The translations under genes were made by a program, and so were the position numbers. From VRUE01 sp963774405 (GTDB lineage Bacteria; Actinomycetota; Thermoleophilia; Solirubrobacterales; 70-9), in contig CAVZEV010000012.1 in assembly GCA_963774405.1 (NCBI GenBank), forward strand, positions 1 to 64,000: 64,000 nucleotides of DNA. Direction: 5' to 3'. This document shows, piece by piece, positions 44,627 to 54,080 of the stretch (its first letter is position 1; every line of letters begins with the position of its first letter). The notes beneath the pieces were generated by a model. The model searched no databases and was not told where the DNA came from. It saw nothing but the letters and a program-made list of their open reading frames with translations.

Positions 44627-45535
44627 TCAGGCAGGAACCGCAGCAAGCCGCTCTTCAACCCACTTGGTCGAAGCGATGTGCTTGCTCATCCCCAGTTCCT
44701 TCGGCTCCGCGCCGAGCGCCAGCGAGACGAGCTGGGGGAGATGCAGGACCGCGAGGCCCAGATCTCGGTTGACCACCTTGGCCGCCTCGGGCTGCTGCAT
44801 GTCGAGGTTGAGGTGGCAGAGCGGGCAGGGGGTGACGAGGCAGTCGGCACCGGCGTCGAGCGCGTCGCCGACGTGGGTGCCGGCCTGGCGCAGCGAGGTA
44901 TCGCGGTTCATCGTGATCACCGGGAAGCCGCAGCACTTGCGGGCGCCGTCGTACTCGACGACCTCGCCGCCGAGCGTCTCGATCACCTTCTCCAGGTAGA
45001 TGTCGCGATCGGGGTGCTCGTCGTAGCCGAGCCGCTCCTTGGGCCGGACCACGTAGCAGCCGTAGAAGGGGCCGACGCGCAGGCCGCTGAGCGGGCGCGT
45101 CACCTTCTCGGCGAGGCGGTCGAGGCCGTAGTCCTCGACCAGCAGCCAGAGGAAGTTCTTGTTGGTGAAGCCGTCCTTGCCCTTCTCGTAGGCGAGGCCC
45201 TGGCCACTCAGCACCTCGTTGATGTGGGCGCGGTAGGAAGAATCAGCATCCAGTCGTTGCTGACACTCTGATTGCGCGCCCTGGCAAGTCGAGCAGATGT
45301 TCATCATTGAGAGCCCGGTCTGCTGGGCGAGCGCGAAGGTGCGGGCGTTGAGCGTGTCGGCGAGCTCCTGGTTGTGCTCGGCGATGACGCCGGCGCCGCA
45401 GCAGTTGGCGCGGTCGAGTTCGACCAGCTCGATGCCGAGCTTCTGGGCGGCGATCGCCATCGAGCCGTGCAGCTCGCTGGTGAAGCCGCGCGAGACGCAG
45501 CCGGGCCAGTAAGCGACCTTGATCTGCTCGCTCAT
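44627..45535 (-). CDS. succinate dehydrogenase CCG-domain subunit (SdhE-type anchor)
   Basis: 302 aa with two CCG domains, as in heterodisulfide reductase subunit B and archaeal SdhE: AYWPGCVSRG, then RANCCGAGV and CSTCQG; then FYGCYVVRP, ARKCCGFPV and TPCPLCH. Each holds the CCG and CxxC cysteines that bind a special iron-sulfur cluster. It follows sdhA-sdhB and replaces the usual membrane anchors SdhC/SdhD, which are absent here. It probably attaches the enzyme to the membrane and passes electrons to quinone. Confidence 0.85.
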   Translation of the reverse strand: MSEQIKVAYWPGCVSRGFTSELHGSMAIAAQKLGIELVELDRANCCGAGVIAEHNQELADTLNARTFALAQQTGLSMMNICSTCQGAQSECQQRLDADSSYRAHINEVLSGQGLAYEKGKDGFTNKNFLWLLVEDYGLDRLAEKVTRPLSGLRVGPFYGCYVVRPKERLGYDEHPDRDIYLEKVIETLGGEVVEYDGARKCCGFPVITMNRDTSLRQAGTHVGDALDAGADCLVTPCPLCHLNLDMQQPEAAKVVNRDLGLAVLHLPQLVSLALGAEPKELGMSKHIASTKWVEERLAAVPA

Positions 45536-46708
45536 CAGGACTCCTCCTTCGTATCCGCGGCCGCGGCGGCCTCCGCCGCCAAGGTCTCATCGGTCGGCTC
45601 ATCGGGCTCCGGTTCGACGAAGTCCTCGTCTTCCCCGGCGATGTAGATGTTGAATTCCTCGCGGTGCTGCTCGGCGTGCTCGTAGATCGCCTTGACCTCG
45701 TCCATGGCGTTGCCGGGGAGCTTCGGGTGCAGGCCGGGAATGAACTTGAGCCGCGCCTTGCCGGTCTTGGCGGCACGAAACACCGTCGGCAGCGCCTTGA
45801 GCAGTTCCGTGATCCCTCGCTTGCTCGGCTTGAGCTTGCCTTTGACGCCGGGCGCGAAGGACTCCTGCGGGAGCATCGACTCGTCGAGCGTCCCCTTCTT
45901 CTCGATGATCTTGACGAAGGCGATCTCGTGGTCGTGCCCGCTGTTGGGGTCGTCGAATCCCCTCCTCGCCGGCTTTGCGGCGCAGGCGCATGATCTGGTC
46001 CATCGGCGCCACGCCCTTGGGGCACGCGTCGACGCAGCTGAAGCAGTGGGTGCAGTCGTAGATCCCGTGCGGGTCGTCGGCGAGGTCGTGGAGGCGCTCC
46101 TTGGTCTCGGCGTCGCGCGGGTCGCCGACGAAGCGGTAGGCCTTGGCCAGCGCCGCCGGGCCGATGAACTCGGGGTCGGCTTCCATCGAGAGGCAGGAGG
46201 AGACGCAGGCGCCGCACTGGATGCAGGCCATCGACTGGGTGATGTCGATCATCGACTCCGGCTCGACGATGTACTCGCGCTCGGGCGCCTCGCCGTGGGG
46301 GAGGAGCCAGGGGGTGACGCGGCGGATCTTGGTCCAGTGGGTCGACTCCATATCGGTGACGAGGTCCTTGATCACCGGCATATTCCCCATGGGCTCGACC
46401 ACGATTGGGGCGTCGCCGCTGCCGTTCCCGGCGATGCTCGCTTTCTTGTTCGCGAGCTCCTGGGCCTCGCCGATCTGGGTCTTGCAACCGAGGCCGGACT
46501 GGCCGTTGATCTTCATCCCGCAGGAACCGCAGATCGCCGCCTTGCAGGAGCAGCGCACGCTCAGCGAGCCATCGTCGCGGTCTTTCGCCTGGAGAATGCC
46601 GTCGAGGACCGCGAGCGAGGGGTCGAGCTCGACCTTGAACTCCTCCCAGTAGGCGGCCTCGCCCGACTCGGGCTGGTAGCGGCGGACTTTGAGCGTGTAC
46701 TCAGCCAT
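45535..46708 (-). CDS. sdhB: succinate dehydrogenase iron-sulfur subunit (one frameshift)
   Basis: ATG 46708 follows the sdhA stop immediately. The [2Fe-2S] cysteines are in VRCSCKAAICGSCGMKING, and the two further clusters in CIQCGACVSSCLS and CTHCFSCVDACPKG. Near 45960 one extra G in a GGGG run shifts the frame; corrected, it reads GEEGFDDPNSGHDHEIAF and continues to the stop at 45535-45537 with a long acidic C-terminal extension. Essential position and clean correction argue for an assembly error. It overlaps the CCG-subunit start. Confidence 0.9.
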
Positions 46709-48397
46709 CTAGTAAGTCCTCTCTTGCGGTTCCCACTGGGTGATCGTCACCTCGGAGTAGGAGATCTCGGGACCGTCGTCGTTCAGCTGCAAGTCGATGT
46801 GCTTGAGCCACTCCTCATCATTGCGCTCCGGGAAGTCCGTCCTGTACTGAGCGCCGCGGCTCTCCTTGCGCTCCAGCGCGGCGACGCAGGTGCACTCGGC
46901 GCAATCGAGCATGTAGCCGAGCTCGATCGCGCCCAGCAGGTCCTGGTTGAAGACCGCGCCCTTGTCGTCGATGTAGGCGCTCTCGGCCTCCTCCTTGAGC
47001 CGGCGCACCTTCTCCAGCGCTTCGGTGATCCCGGCCTCGTCGCGGAAGACCGCGACCTTGGCGTCCATCACCGTGCCGAGGTCGAGCTTGATCTCCGAGA
47101 CGCGGCGGCCCGAGCCCTTCTCGCGGGCGGAGATCGCCTCGATCGTCGCCTGCTCGGCCTCGAGCAGCGCTTTCGAGGGCCGCGAGGCCTCGGTGCGCTT
47201 GGCGCGGGCGGCGGCATCGGCGCCCGAGCGGCGGCCGAAGATCAGCGTGTCGAGCAGCGAGTTGGCGCCGAGCCGGTTGCCGCCGTGGACCGAGACGCAG
47301 GCGACCTCGCCGGCGGCGTAGAGGCCGGGGATGTCGGTGCGCCCGTCGACGTCGGTCTTGACCCCGCCCATCGTGTAGTGGTTGCCGGGCTTGATGTGGA
47401 TCGGTTCCTTGGTGATGTCGACCCCGGCGAAGTCCTTGCCGACGAGGACGATCTCGCGCAGCGCCTCGTGCACGCGCTTCTTCGGCACGACGGTGATGTC
47501 GAGGGCGACGGTGCCGTCGGGGAAGCCGCGGCCCTCGTTGATCTCGGTCTGCTCGGCGCGAGAGACGACGTCGCGCGAGGCCAGCTCCATCTTGTTCGGC
47601 GCGTAGCGCTCCATGAAGCGTTCGCCGTTCTTGTTCAGCAGATGGGCGCCCTCGCCGCGGGCGCCCTCGGTGATCAGGAAGCCCTTGCCCGCCAGCGTCG
47701 TCGGGTGGTACTGGATCATCTCCATGTCCATCAGCTTCGCCCCGGCCCGGTAGGCCATGGCGATGCCGTCGCCGGTGCAGATCAGCGCGTTGGTGGTCGG
47801 CTTCCAGACCTGGCCGTTGCCGCCGCTGGCGAGGATCACCGACTTGGCCTCGAAGAGCTGCATCGAGCCGTCGGCGATGTTGCGGGTGACGACGCCGCAG
47901 CACTCGCCCTGCTCGTCGAGCGCCAGCGCCGTGCAGAACCACTCCTCGTAGCGGGCGACCCGCTCGGAGTGCTTCATCAGCTGCTCGTAGAGCACGTGCA
48001 TGATCGCCTGGCCGGTGATGTCGGCGACGTAGTAGGTGCGGGCGGCCGAGGCGCCGCCGAAGGCGCGGGTGCCGAGCTTGCCCTCCTCGTTGCGGTGGAA
48101 GGTGACGCCGAGGTGCTCGAGGTGGAGGATCTCTTCCGGCGCCTCGCGGCACATGATCTCGACCGCGTCCTGGTCGGCCAGGTAGTCGGAGCCCTTGATC
48201 GTGTCGAAGGCGTGCGACTCCCAGGAGTCGCCGGGGTTGAGAGCGGCGTTGATCCCGCCCTGGGCCGCGTTGGAGTGCGAGCGGACCGGGTGGACCTTGC
48301 TGACGATGCCGACCGAGACGCCTTCCTCGGCGGCTGCCAGGGCGGCCCGCTGTCCGGCCAGCCCGGCGCCGATTACCAGTACGTCATGCGTAGGCAC
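46709..48397 (-). CDS. sdhA: succinate dehydrogenase/fumarate reductase flavoprotein subunit
   Basis: About 562 aa from GTG 48397 (homology starts at HDVLVIGAGLAGQRAA). The FAD-attachment region has RSHSNAAQGGINAA with the histidine for covalent flavin. The active site includes HPTTLAGKGFLITEGARGEG and the arginine in GGNRLGANSLLDTLIFGRR. The C-terminus has REKGSGRRVSEIKLDL and WLKHIDLQ. It is the first gene of the sdhA-sdhB-CCG operon. A longer reading from TTG 48421 is possible but runs into the promoter region. Confidence 0.96.
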   Translation of the reverse strand: MPTHDVLVIGAGLAGQRAALAAAEEGVSVGIVSKVHPVRSHSNAAQGGINAALNPGDSWESHAFDTIKGSDYLADQDAVEIMCREAPEEILHLEHLGVTFHRNEEGKLGTRAFGGASAARTYYVADITGQAIMHVLYEQLMKHSERVARYEEWFCTALALDEQGECCGVVTRNIADGSMQLFEAKSVILASGGNGQVWKPTTNALICTGDGIAMAYRAGAKLMDMEMIQYHPTTLAGKGFLITEGARGEGAHLLNKNGERFMERYAPNKMELASRDVVSRAEQTEINEGRGFPDGTVALDITVVPKKRVHEALREIVLVGKDFAGVDITKEPIHIKPGNHYTMGGVKTDVDGRTDIPGLYAAGEVACVSVHGGNRLGANSLLDTLIFGRRSGADAAARAKRTEASRPSKALLEAEQATIEAISAREKGSGRRVSEIKLDLGTVMDAKVAVFRDEAGITEALEKVRRLKEEAESAYIDDKGAVFNQDLLGAIELGYMLDCAECTCVAALERKESRGAQYRTDFPERNDEEWLKHIDLQLNDDGPEISYSEVTITQWEPQERTY

Positions 48398-48419
48398 GGC
48401 GCCGCACTCTATAGACCCC

Positions 48420-48443
48420 AAATCCGACCCCGCAGTCGGATTT
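48420..48443. terminator. 9-bp inverted repeat before sdhA
   Basis: AAATCCGAC (48420-48428) pairs with GTCGGATTT (48435-48443). It lies between the M28 peptidase stop and the sdhA start, both on the minus strand, so it may end the peptidase transcript or act as an sdh operator. Very C/G-rich runs follow at 48451-48480. Confidence 0.5.
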
Positions 48444-48474
48444 CCCCCACCCCCGCCCCCCGGGGGCCACCCGG

Positions 48475-48527
48475 GGGCCGACGGGCCTCAAACGTGACAT
48501 ATCGACACGGTTTCGGCCCGTCGGCCC
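48475..48527 (+). repeat. 53-bp palindromic element, copy 2
   Basis: Identical over 53 bases to the complement of 3493-3545, with 13-base arms GGGCCGACGGGCC. It lies 15 bases after the M28 peptidase stop. The identity includes the asymmetric centre, which points to a recent copy event or strong selection. Confidence 0.85.
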
Positions 48528-48541
48528 CTGGGGCCAGGCGG

Positions 48542-49786
48542 TTAGAGCCAGCGCTGGGCGAGGCGGCGGATTGTGGCGTCGCTGAGGCGGATGGCGTCGG
48601 CGACGGTGTCGAAATCGACGTTGGCGGCGACGTCGTTGGGCCAGTGGTAGAAGGCGGGCTGCTTGAGCTCGTTGCAGGCGCAGAGTGCGGCCGTCTCATA
48701 GCCCGCCGCCAGCGGCTCGAGCCCGTCGGTGCCGTTGTGCAGGCGCAGGTTGGGGTAGAGCCAGATGCCCAGCTCCTCGGCCAGCTCGTCCAGCAGGGCT
48801 AGTGCCCGCGGTGGGTACTCGTGCATCTTGAGGAAGCCCTCGCCGCGTAGGACGAGGAGATGCGGGGAGCCGAGCGACTCGAGGCAGAGGAAGAAGGTGC
48901 TCTCGCGCGGCAGCTCGCCGAAGTGGCGCTCGCCGAAGGCCTTGATTCCCTCGCTGAAGGACTCCTCCGAGCCGACCGAGAGCAGGATCACGCGGACGTC
49001 GGTGGTCGGCCTCTCGACCAGCCGCTCCGCCAGAGCAAGCAGGGCGATGACGCCGGTGCCGTTGTCGTTGGCGCCGGGAACGGTCTCGCGCCGGCCGATG
49101 TCGGCCATTGCGGCGATCGTGCCGAGCCCGCAGAGGGCGCCGAGCCTGGCGAGCAGGCGCCGTCCCGTCAGCGCGCCCAGCCCGGCCAGCAGCGGTCCGC
49201 CAACCACCGGCGCCATCAGCATCGGGCTGGTGTCTTTGCCCTCGATCAGCCCGAGCCGGTCGGCGATCTTGGGGAGCTCGGGGTGGAAGATCAGGCCCGA
49301 GTGGGCCGAGTCGTGGTGGGCGATCAGGACGACGGTCCGCTCGGCCTCCCCCGGCCCCAGCTCGCAGACGACGTTGTAGGTGGTGCGCCTTGGCAACAGC
49401 CGGCGCAGCGGCCGCTTCCCCGGCGGAAAGTCCGCCGCGATCCCAGTCGCCCCGGCGAAGCCGAGCAGGGCGCCGAGCAAGCGGCGCCCGCGCAGCCCCA
49501 GCCAGCCGCCCAGTGCCCCGAGCGCCGCGCCGAGCCCGAGCGGCCACCAGTAGGTGCCGTGCACCGTCTCAGCCTCGATCCGCGCGCCAGCCCCGAGCTC
49601 ACCAAACCGCCTGACGATCCACTCGGCAGCTTCGCGCTCGCCTTCGGAGGCGCTGGGGCGATGGATCTGCTCAAGCTCTTCGAGCCACTCACGCAGCTTT
49701 CCTTTTCCCTCCGCGAAATTATCTGCCGTCCGCGGGGGTGGAGCGTCTTGCACTTTTTCGTCGTGAGCCAAAAGGCGCCAGCTCAC
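48542..49786 (-). CDS. M28-family zinc aminopeptidase, membrane-associated
   Basis: About 414 aa from GTG 49786 with GGAGG upstream. The peptidase core has IAHHDSAHSG (metal His and Asp), VPGANDNGTGVIALLALAE (bridging Asp), LLSVGSEESFSEGIKAF (catalytic Glu pair) and CLESLGSPHLLVL, plus a late metal-binding His in FYHWPNDVAAN. A hydrophobic region near residues 85-130 (WPLGLGAALGALGGWLGL) gives one or two membrane helices before the core. It is divergent from the site-2 protease gene. Confidence 0.85.
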   Translation of the reverse strand: MSWRLLAHDEKVQDAPPPRTADNFAEGKGKLREWLEELEQIHRPSASEGEREAAEWIVRRFGELGAGARIEAETVHGTYWWPLGLGAALGALGGWLGLRGRRLLGALLGFAGATGIAADFPPGKRPLRRLLPRRTTYNVVCELGPGEAERTVVLIAHHDSAHSGLIFHPELPKIADRLGLIEGKDTSPMLMAPVVGGPLLAGLGALTGRRLLARLGALCGLGTIAAMADIGRRETVPGANDNGTGVIALLALAERLVERPTTDVRVILLSVGSEESFSEGIKAFGERHFGELPRESTFFLCLESLGSPHLLVLRGEGFLKMHEYPPRALALLDELAEELGIWLYPNLRLHNGTDGLEPLAAGYETAALCACNELKQPAFYHWPNDVAANVDFDTVADAIRLSDATIRRLAQRWL

Positions 49787-49849
49787 CAACCCTCCATCGA
49801 AAAAGTTAAGCGGAACCCCCGCCTGGACGGCCACGTACGATTGGGACCA

Positions 49850-51016
49850 ATGATGGGCGGCAAACCCATAACCCTGTTCCACGTCCGCGGCATCCGCATC
49901 ACCGTCGACTGGTCGTGGTTCCTCGTCCTCTTCCTGGTGATCTTCTGGCTCTCGCGCTTCTACGGCGACGTGCTCGGCCAGAGCAGCTCCAGCTCGACCC
50001 CCTTCGTGCTGGCCGTGGTCAGCGCCCTCGCCTTCTTCGGCTCGATCGTCCTGCACGAGCTCGGCCACGCCTTCGCCGCGCTGCGCAACGGCATCGGCAT
50101 CTCCAGCATCCAGCTCTGGATCTTCGGCGGCATGGCGCGCATGGACCGCGAGTCGCCCAGCCCGGCGGCGGAGTTCAAGGTGGCGATCGCGGGGCCGCTG
50201 GTGACCCTGGCGATCGTCGTTGTCCTGACCGCGGTCGGCATAGCGGCGGTCGGCGCCGAAGAGTTCAAGCGGGCGGTCGAGATCGAATCGGGCTCGGGCG
50301 TCTCCGGGGTGATGGCGATGATCGGCTGGCTGGCGACGATCAACCTGCTGGTCCTGATCTTCAACCTGCTGCCCGCCTTCCCGATGGACGGCGGCCGGAT
50401 CGTCCGCGCGATCGCCTGGTGGCGCACCGGCGACCGCAACTCGGCCACCCGCTTCGCCGCCGGCCTCGGCCGCGTCTTCGGCTACATCTTCATCGGCGGC
50501 GGCCTCGTCCTGATCGGCATCGGCGACGCCTTCAGCGGCGTCTGGCTTGCCCTGATCGGCTTCGTCATCAACGGCTCCGCCAAGGCCGCCTCGATGCAGA
50601 CCAAGGTCACCGGCAAGATCAGCAGCCTTCAGGTCTCCGACGTGATGGACCGCCAGCCGGTGACGATCCTCGACGAACTCAGCGTTGAGCAGGCTCTGGA
50701 CGAATACTTCCTCCGCTACCGCTGGCCCTGGTTCCCAGTGGTCGATGCCGCGCACCACTTCCTAGGCCTCGTGGTCCGCGACAAAGCCGATGAGGTCCCC
50801 GAGATCTCCCGCACCACCTTCCACGTCTCCGACCTGCTCGAGCGCGACGACGGCACCTTCCAAGTGCGCGACGACGCGCCACTCGACTCGTTGCTCACCA
50901 GTCGGGCACTGCGCCGCTTTGGCGCCCTGATGGCGGTTGACGCCGACGGTCGCCTCTCAGGCGTAATCACCATGGAGCAGGTGGGGCGAGCGCTGCGGGA
51001 CCAGGCGTCGTCGTGA
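49850..51016 (+). CDS. site-2 protease family zinc metalloprotease with CBS domains
   Basis: About 388 aa. Intramembrane protease with HELGH in SIVLHELGHAFAALRNG, the second motif LLPAFPMDGGR with the metal aspartate, and five to six membrane helices. The C-terminal ~130 residues are a CBS pair (VSDVMDRQPVTILDELSVEQ; GALMAVDADGRLSGVITMEQ), as in SpoIVFB-like and Rip3-like enzymes. ATG 49850 is eight bases after TACGAT, so probably leaderless. The CBS pair suggests control by adenine nucleotides. Confidence 0.92.
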   Translation: MMGGKPITLFHVRGIRITVDWSWFLVLFLVIFWLSRFYGDVLGQSSSSSTPFVLAVVSALAFFGSIVLHELGHAFAALRNGIGISSIQLWIFGGMARMDRESPSPAAEFKVAIAGPLVTLAIVVVLTAVGIAAVGAEEFKRAVEIESGSGVSGVMAMIGWLATINLLVLIFNLLPAFPMDGGRIVRAIAWWRTGDRNSATRFAAGLGRVFGYIFIGGGLVLIGIGDAFSGVWLALIGFVINGSAKAASMQTKVTGKISSLQVSDVMDRQPVTILDELSVEQALDEYFLRYRWPWFPVVDAAHHFLGLVVRDKADEVPEISRTTFHVSDLLERDDGTFQVRDDAPLDSLLTSRALRRFGALMAVDADGRLSGVITMEQVGRALRDQASS

Positions 51017-51038
51017 GGAGCAGCTGAAGGGTCGGCGG

Positions 51039-51086
51039 CCCGGGGTCTCAGCAGGCCGCTTCGCGGGAGTTCCTGCTGAGGACCCG
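51039..51086. terminator. hairpin between convergent genes
   Basis: GGGGTCTCAGCAGG (51042-51055) pairs with CCTGCTGAGGACCC (51072-51085), with one bulge, around 16 bases. It lies in the 95-base gap between the site-2 protease and the acyl-CoA dehydrogenase genes, both reading into it. No T-tract is seen. Confidence 0.5.
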
Positions 51087-51111
51087 GCGGCTCGGTCGCT
51101 TCGTTGACGTT

Positions 51112-52782
51112 TCAGGCCCGAGGGCGGTGGCGCTCGATTATTGAGCTGAAGTCGGTGCCCGCGGGGAGGGTGCCGAAGGCGTTGCCCCAGTCGCCGTTGA
51201 GGCGGGAGGCGCAGAAGGCGTCGGCGACGGCTGGGTTGCCGTAGCGGACTAGGAGGGAAGCTTGAAGAGCTACGGCCATGCCCTCGACGATGCGGCGAGC
51301 GCGAAGCTCGATCGTCTCGATGTCGCCGGGGATTTCGTTGCGGAGCGAGGAGACGTAGGCGTCGAGCTTGGGTTCGGCGCCGGAGCCCGCCATTACCTCG
51401 GCGAAGAAGGCCTCTACTGAAGCGGGGCTCTTGACCATGGCGCGGAGCACATCCAAGCACTGGACGTTGCCGGAGCCCTCCCAGATTGAAGCTAGAGGGG
51501 CCTCTCTATAGAGGCGGGGCATTCCTGACTCCTCGACGTAGCCGTTTCCTCCGAAGCACTCGAGGCACTCGACCGCGTGGGAGGGCTGGCGCTTGCACAT
51601 CCAGTACTTGAGGACGGCGTTGGCGAGGCGGCGGAAGTTGGCGGCGTCCTCGTCCTCGGCGGCGGCCTCGTCGTAGGCGCGGGCGAGGCGCATCGCGGCG
51701 ATCGTGGCGGCCTCTGACTCGACCGCGAGGTCGGCGAGCACGTTTTGCATCAGCGGCTGCTCGATCAGGTCCTTGCCGAAGGCCGCTCGCTGCTCGGTGT
51801 GGTTGAGCGCCTGGGCGACGCCGGCGCGGTAGCCGGTGGCGGCGCCGATCACGCAGTCGAGGCGGGTGTGGTTGACCATCTCGATGATCGTCGGCACGCC
51901 GCGGCCCTCCTCGCCGACCATGCGCGCCCAGGCGCCGCGGAACTCGAGCTCCGAGGAGGCGTTGGAGCGGTTGCCGAGCTTGTCCTTGAGGCGCTGGATC
52001 TGGAAGGCGTTGCGCTCGCCGTCGGGGGTCCAGCGCGGCATCAGGAAGCAGGAGACGCCCGACTCGGTCTGGGCGAGGACGAGGAAGGCGTCGCACATCG
52101 GTGCCGAGCAGAACCACTTGTGGCCGACCAGCTCGTACTCGGCGCCCGGGCCGCCGCCGTTCAGCGGCGTCGCCACGGTGGTGTTGGCGCGCACGTCGGA
52201 GCCGCCCTGCTTCTCGGTCATCGCCATGCCGCAGAGGGCGCCGCTCTTGCGATCGGCCGGCAGCGAGCGCTCGTCGTAGTCGAGCGAGAGGAAGCGCTCC
52301 TCCCACTCGGCGGCCAGCTCGGGCTGCTTGCGCAGCGCCGGGATCGCCGAGTAGGTCATCGAGATCGGACAGCCGACGCCGGCCTCGGCCTGCATCAGCA
52401 GCATGAACATCGCCGCGCGGGCGACGTGGGCGCCGACGCCGGGCTCGCGCCAGGGCAGCGCGTGCAGGCCGTGGGAGACGCCGATTCGCATCAGCTCGTG
52501 CCAGGAGCTGTCGAACTCGACCTCGTCGATGCGATGGCCGTAGCGGTCGTGGGTCTTCAGCTCGGGCTTCTTGTCGTTGGCCTCGAAGCCCCAGCGGATC
52601 GTCTGTGCCGAGCCGGCGATCGCGCCCAGCTCGCGGGCCCGGTCCTCGGCCCAGCCGCCGCCCTCGCGCCGCAGCGCCTCGCCCAGCACACGGTCGGCGT
52701 CGAAGGAGTTGTAGTCCTCCAGCGGCGTCGCCTGGTTGAAGACCTCATGGGTCTGGATCGCGGTGCGCTCTACGGTAGCCAT
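51112..52782 (-). CDS. acyl-CoA dehydrogenase, AidB-like
   Basis: About 556 aa from ATG 52782. Flavoprotein motifs are clear: GMAMTEKQGGSDVRANTT, GHKWFCSAPMCDAFLVLAQT, LKDKLGNRSNASSELEF, AAFGKDLIEQPLMQNVLADL and LECFGGNGYVEESGMPRLYREA. The length and the WFCSAPMCD pattern match AidB/isovaleryl-CoA dehydrogenase-like proteins linked to the adaptive response to alkylation in E. coli. True substrate unknown. It is divergent from icd across 40 bases. Confidence 0.9.
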   Translation of the reverse strand: MATVERTAIQTHEVFNQATPLEDYNSFDADRVLGEALRREGGGWAEDRARELGAIAGSAQTIRWGFEANDKKPELKTHDRYGHRIDEVEFDSSWHELMRIGVSHGLHALPWREPGVGAHVARAAMFMLLMQAEAGVGCPISMTYSAIPALRKQPELAAEWEERFLSLDYDERSLPADRKSGALCGMAMTEKQGGSDVRANTTVATPLNGGGPGAEYELVGHKWFCSAPMCDAFLVLAQTESGVSCFLMPRWTPDGERNAFQIQRLKDKLGNRSNASSELEFRGAWARMVGEEGRGVPTIIEMVNHTRLDCVIGAATGYRAGVAQALNHTEQRAAFGKDLIEQPLMQNVLADLAVESEAATIAAMRLARAYDEAAAEDEDAANFRRLANAVLKYWMCKRQPSHAVECLECFGGNGYVEESGMPRLYREAPLASIWEGSGNVQCLDVLRAMVKSPASVEAFFAEVMAGSGAEPKLDAYVSSLRNEIPGDIETIELRARRIVEGMAVALQASLLVRYGNPAVADAFCASRLNGDWGNAFGTLPAGTDFSSIIERHRPRA

Positions 52783-52822
52783 GGACCTGATTGTGCCGGC
52801 CCATCGGTAGCATCGCCGCCGC

Positions 52823-54037
52823 GTGGCGAAGATCTCCGTGAAGAACCCGATCGTCGAGCTCGACGGCGACGAGATGACCCGGATCATCTGGTCGTTCATC
52901 AAGGAGCAGCTGATCCTGCCCTACCTCGACCTCGAGCTCGACTACTTCGACCTCGGGATCGAGAGCCGCGACGCCAGCGAAGACCAGATCACGGTCGACG
53001 CGGCCAAGGCGATCAAGCAGCACGGCGTCGGCGTCAAGTGCGCGACGATCACGCCCGATGAGGCGCGGGTCGAGGAGTTCGGCCTGAAGGAGATGTACCG
53101 CTCGCCGAACGGGACGATCCGCAACATCCTCGGCGGCGTCATCTTCCGCGAGCCGATCGTGATCTCCAACATCCCGCGCCTGGTGCCGGGCTGGACCAAG
53201 CCGATCGTGATCGGCCGCCATGCCTTCGGCGACCAGTACCGCGCGACCGACATGGTCGTCCCGGGCGAGGGCACGCTGACCCTCACCTACACGCCCAAGG
53301 ACGGCAGCGAGCCGGTCGAGCTCGACGTCTATGACTTCCCCGGCGGCGGCATCGCGATGGCGATGTACAACCTCGACGACTCGATCCGCGACTTCGCCCG
53401 CGCCTCGATGCGCTACGGCCTCGACCGCGGCTACCCGGTCTACCTCTCGACCAAGAACACGATCCTGAAGCGCTACGACGGCCGCTTCAAGGACCTCTTC
53501 GCCGAGGTCTACGAGAGTGAGTTCAGGGCCGAGTTCGAGGCCGCGGGAATCACCTACGAACACCGCCTGATCGACGACATGGTCGCCGCGGCGCTGAAGT
53601 GGGAGGGCGGTTACGTCTGGGCCTGCAAGAACTACGACGGCGACGTGCAGTCCGACACCGTCGCCCAGGGCTTCGGCTCGCTGGGCCTGATGACCAGCGT
53701 GCTGATGAGCCCCGACGGCAAGACGGTCGAGGCCGAGGCCGCGCACGGCACCGTCACCCGTCACTACCGCCAGCACCAGCAGGGCAACCCGACCTCGACC
53801 AACCCGATCGCCTCGATCTTCGCCTGGACCCGCGGCCTCGCCGCCCGCGGCCGGCTCGACGACACGCCCGCGGTGTCCGAGTTCGCCGAGACCCTGGAGC
53901 GCGTCTGCGTGGAGACGGTGGAAGCCGGGAAGATGACCAAAGACCTCGCCCTGCTCGTCGGCCCCGACCAGGAGTTCCAGACCACGCAGGAGTTCCTCGC
54001 CTCGATCGACGAGGCCCTGCAGCGGGCAATGGCTTAG
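52823..54037 (+). CDS. icd: NADP-dependent isocitrate dehydrogenase (eukaryote-like type)
   Basis: 404 aa, oxidises isocitrate to 2-oxoglutarate. The sequence VELDGDEMTRIIW, EMYRSPNGTIRNILGGVIFR (substrate Ser/Asn/Arg), NYDGDVQSDTVAQGFGSLGL (metal aspartates) and EAAHGTVTRHYRQHQQG (NADP region) match the homodimeric type II enzymes and not the monomeric 80-kDa form of many actinobacteria. GTG 52823 is nine bases after TAGCAT, so probably leaderless. mdh follows 43 bases downstream. Confidence 0.96.
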   Translation: MAKISVKNPIVELDGDEMTRIIWSFIKEQLILPYLDLELDYFDLGIESRDASEDQITVDAAKAIKQHGVGVKCATITPDEARVEEFGLKEMYRSPNGTIRNILGGVIFREPIVISNIPRLVPGWTKPIVIGRHAFGDQYRATDMVVPGEGTLTLTYTPKDGSEPVELDVYDFPGGGIAMAMYNLDDSIRDFARASMRYGLDRGYPVYLSTKNTILKRYDGRFKDLFAEVYESEFRAEFEAAGITYEHRLIDDMVAAALKWEGGYVWACKNYDGDVQSDTVAQGFGSLGLMTSVLMSPDGKTVEAEAAHGTVTRHYRQHQQGNPTSTNPIASIFAWTRGLAARGRLDDTPAVSEFAETLERVCVETVEAGKMTKDLALLVGPDQEFQTTQEFLASIDEALQRAMA

Positions 54038-54080
54038 TTCTTAGCTCTTCGAAAACTACGAATCCGGAGATAGAGACTCT

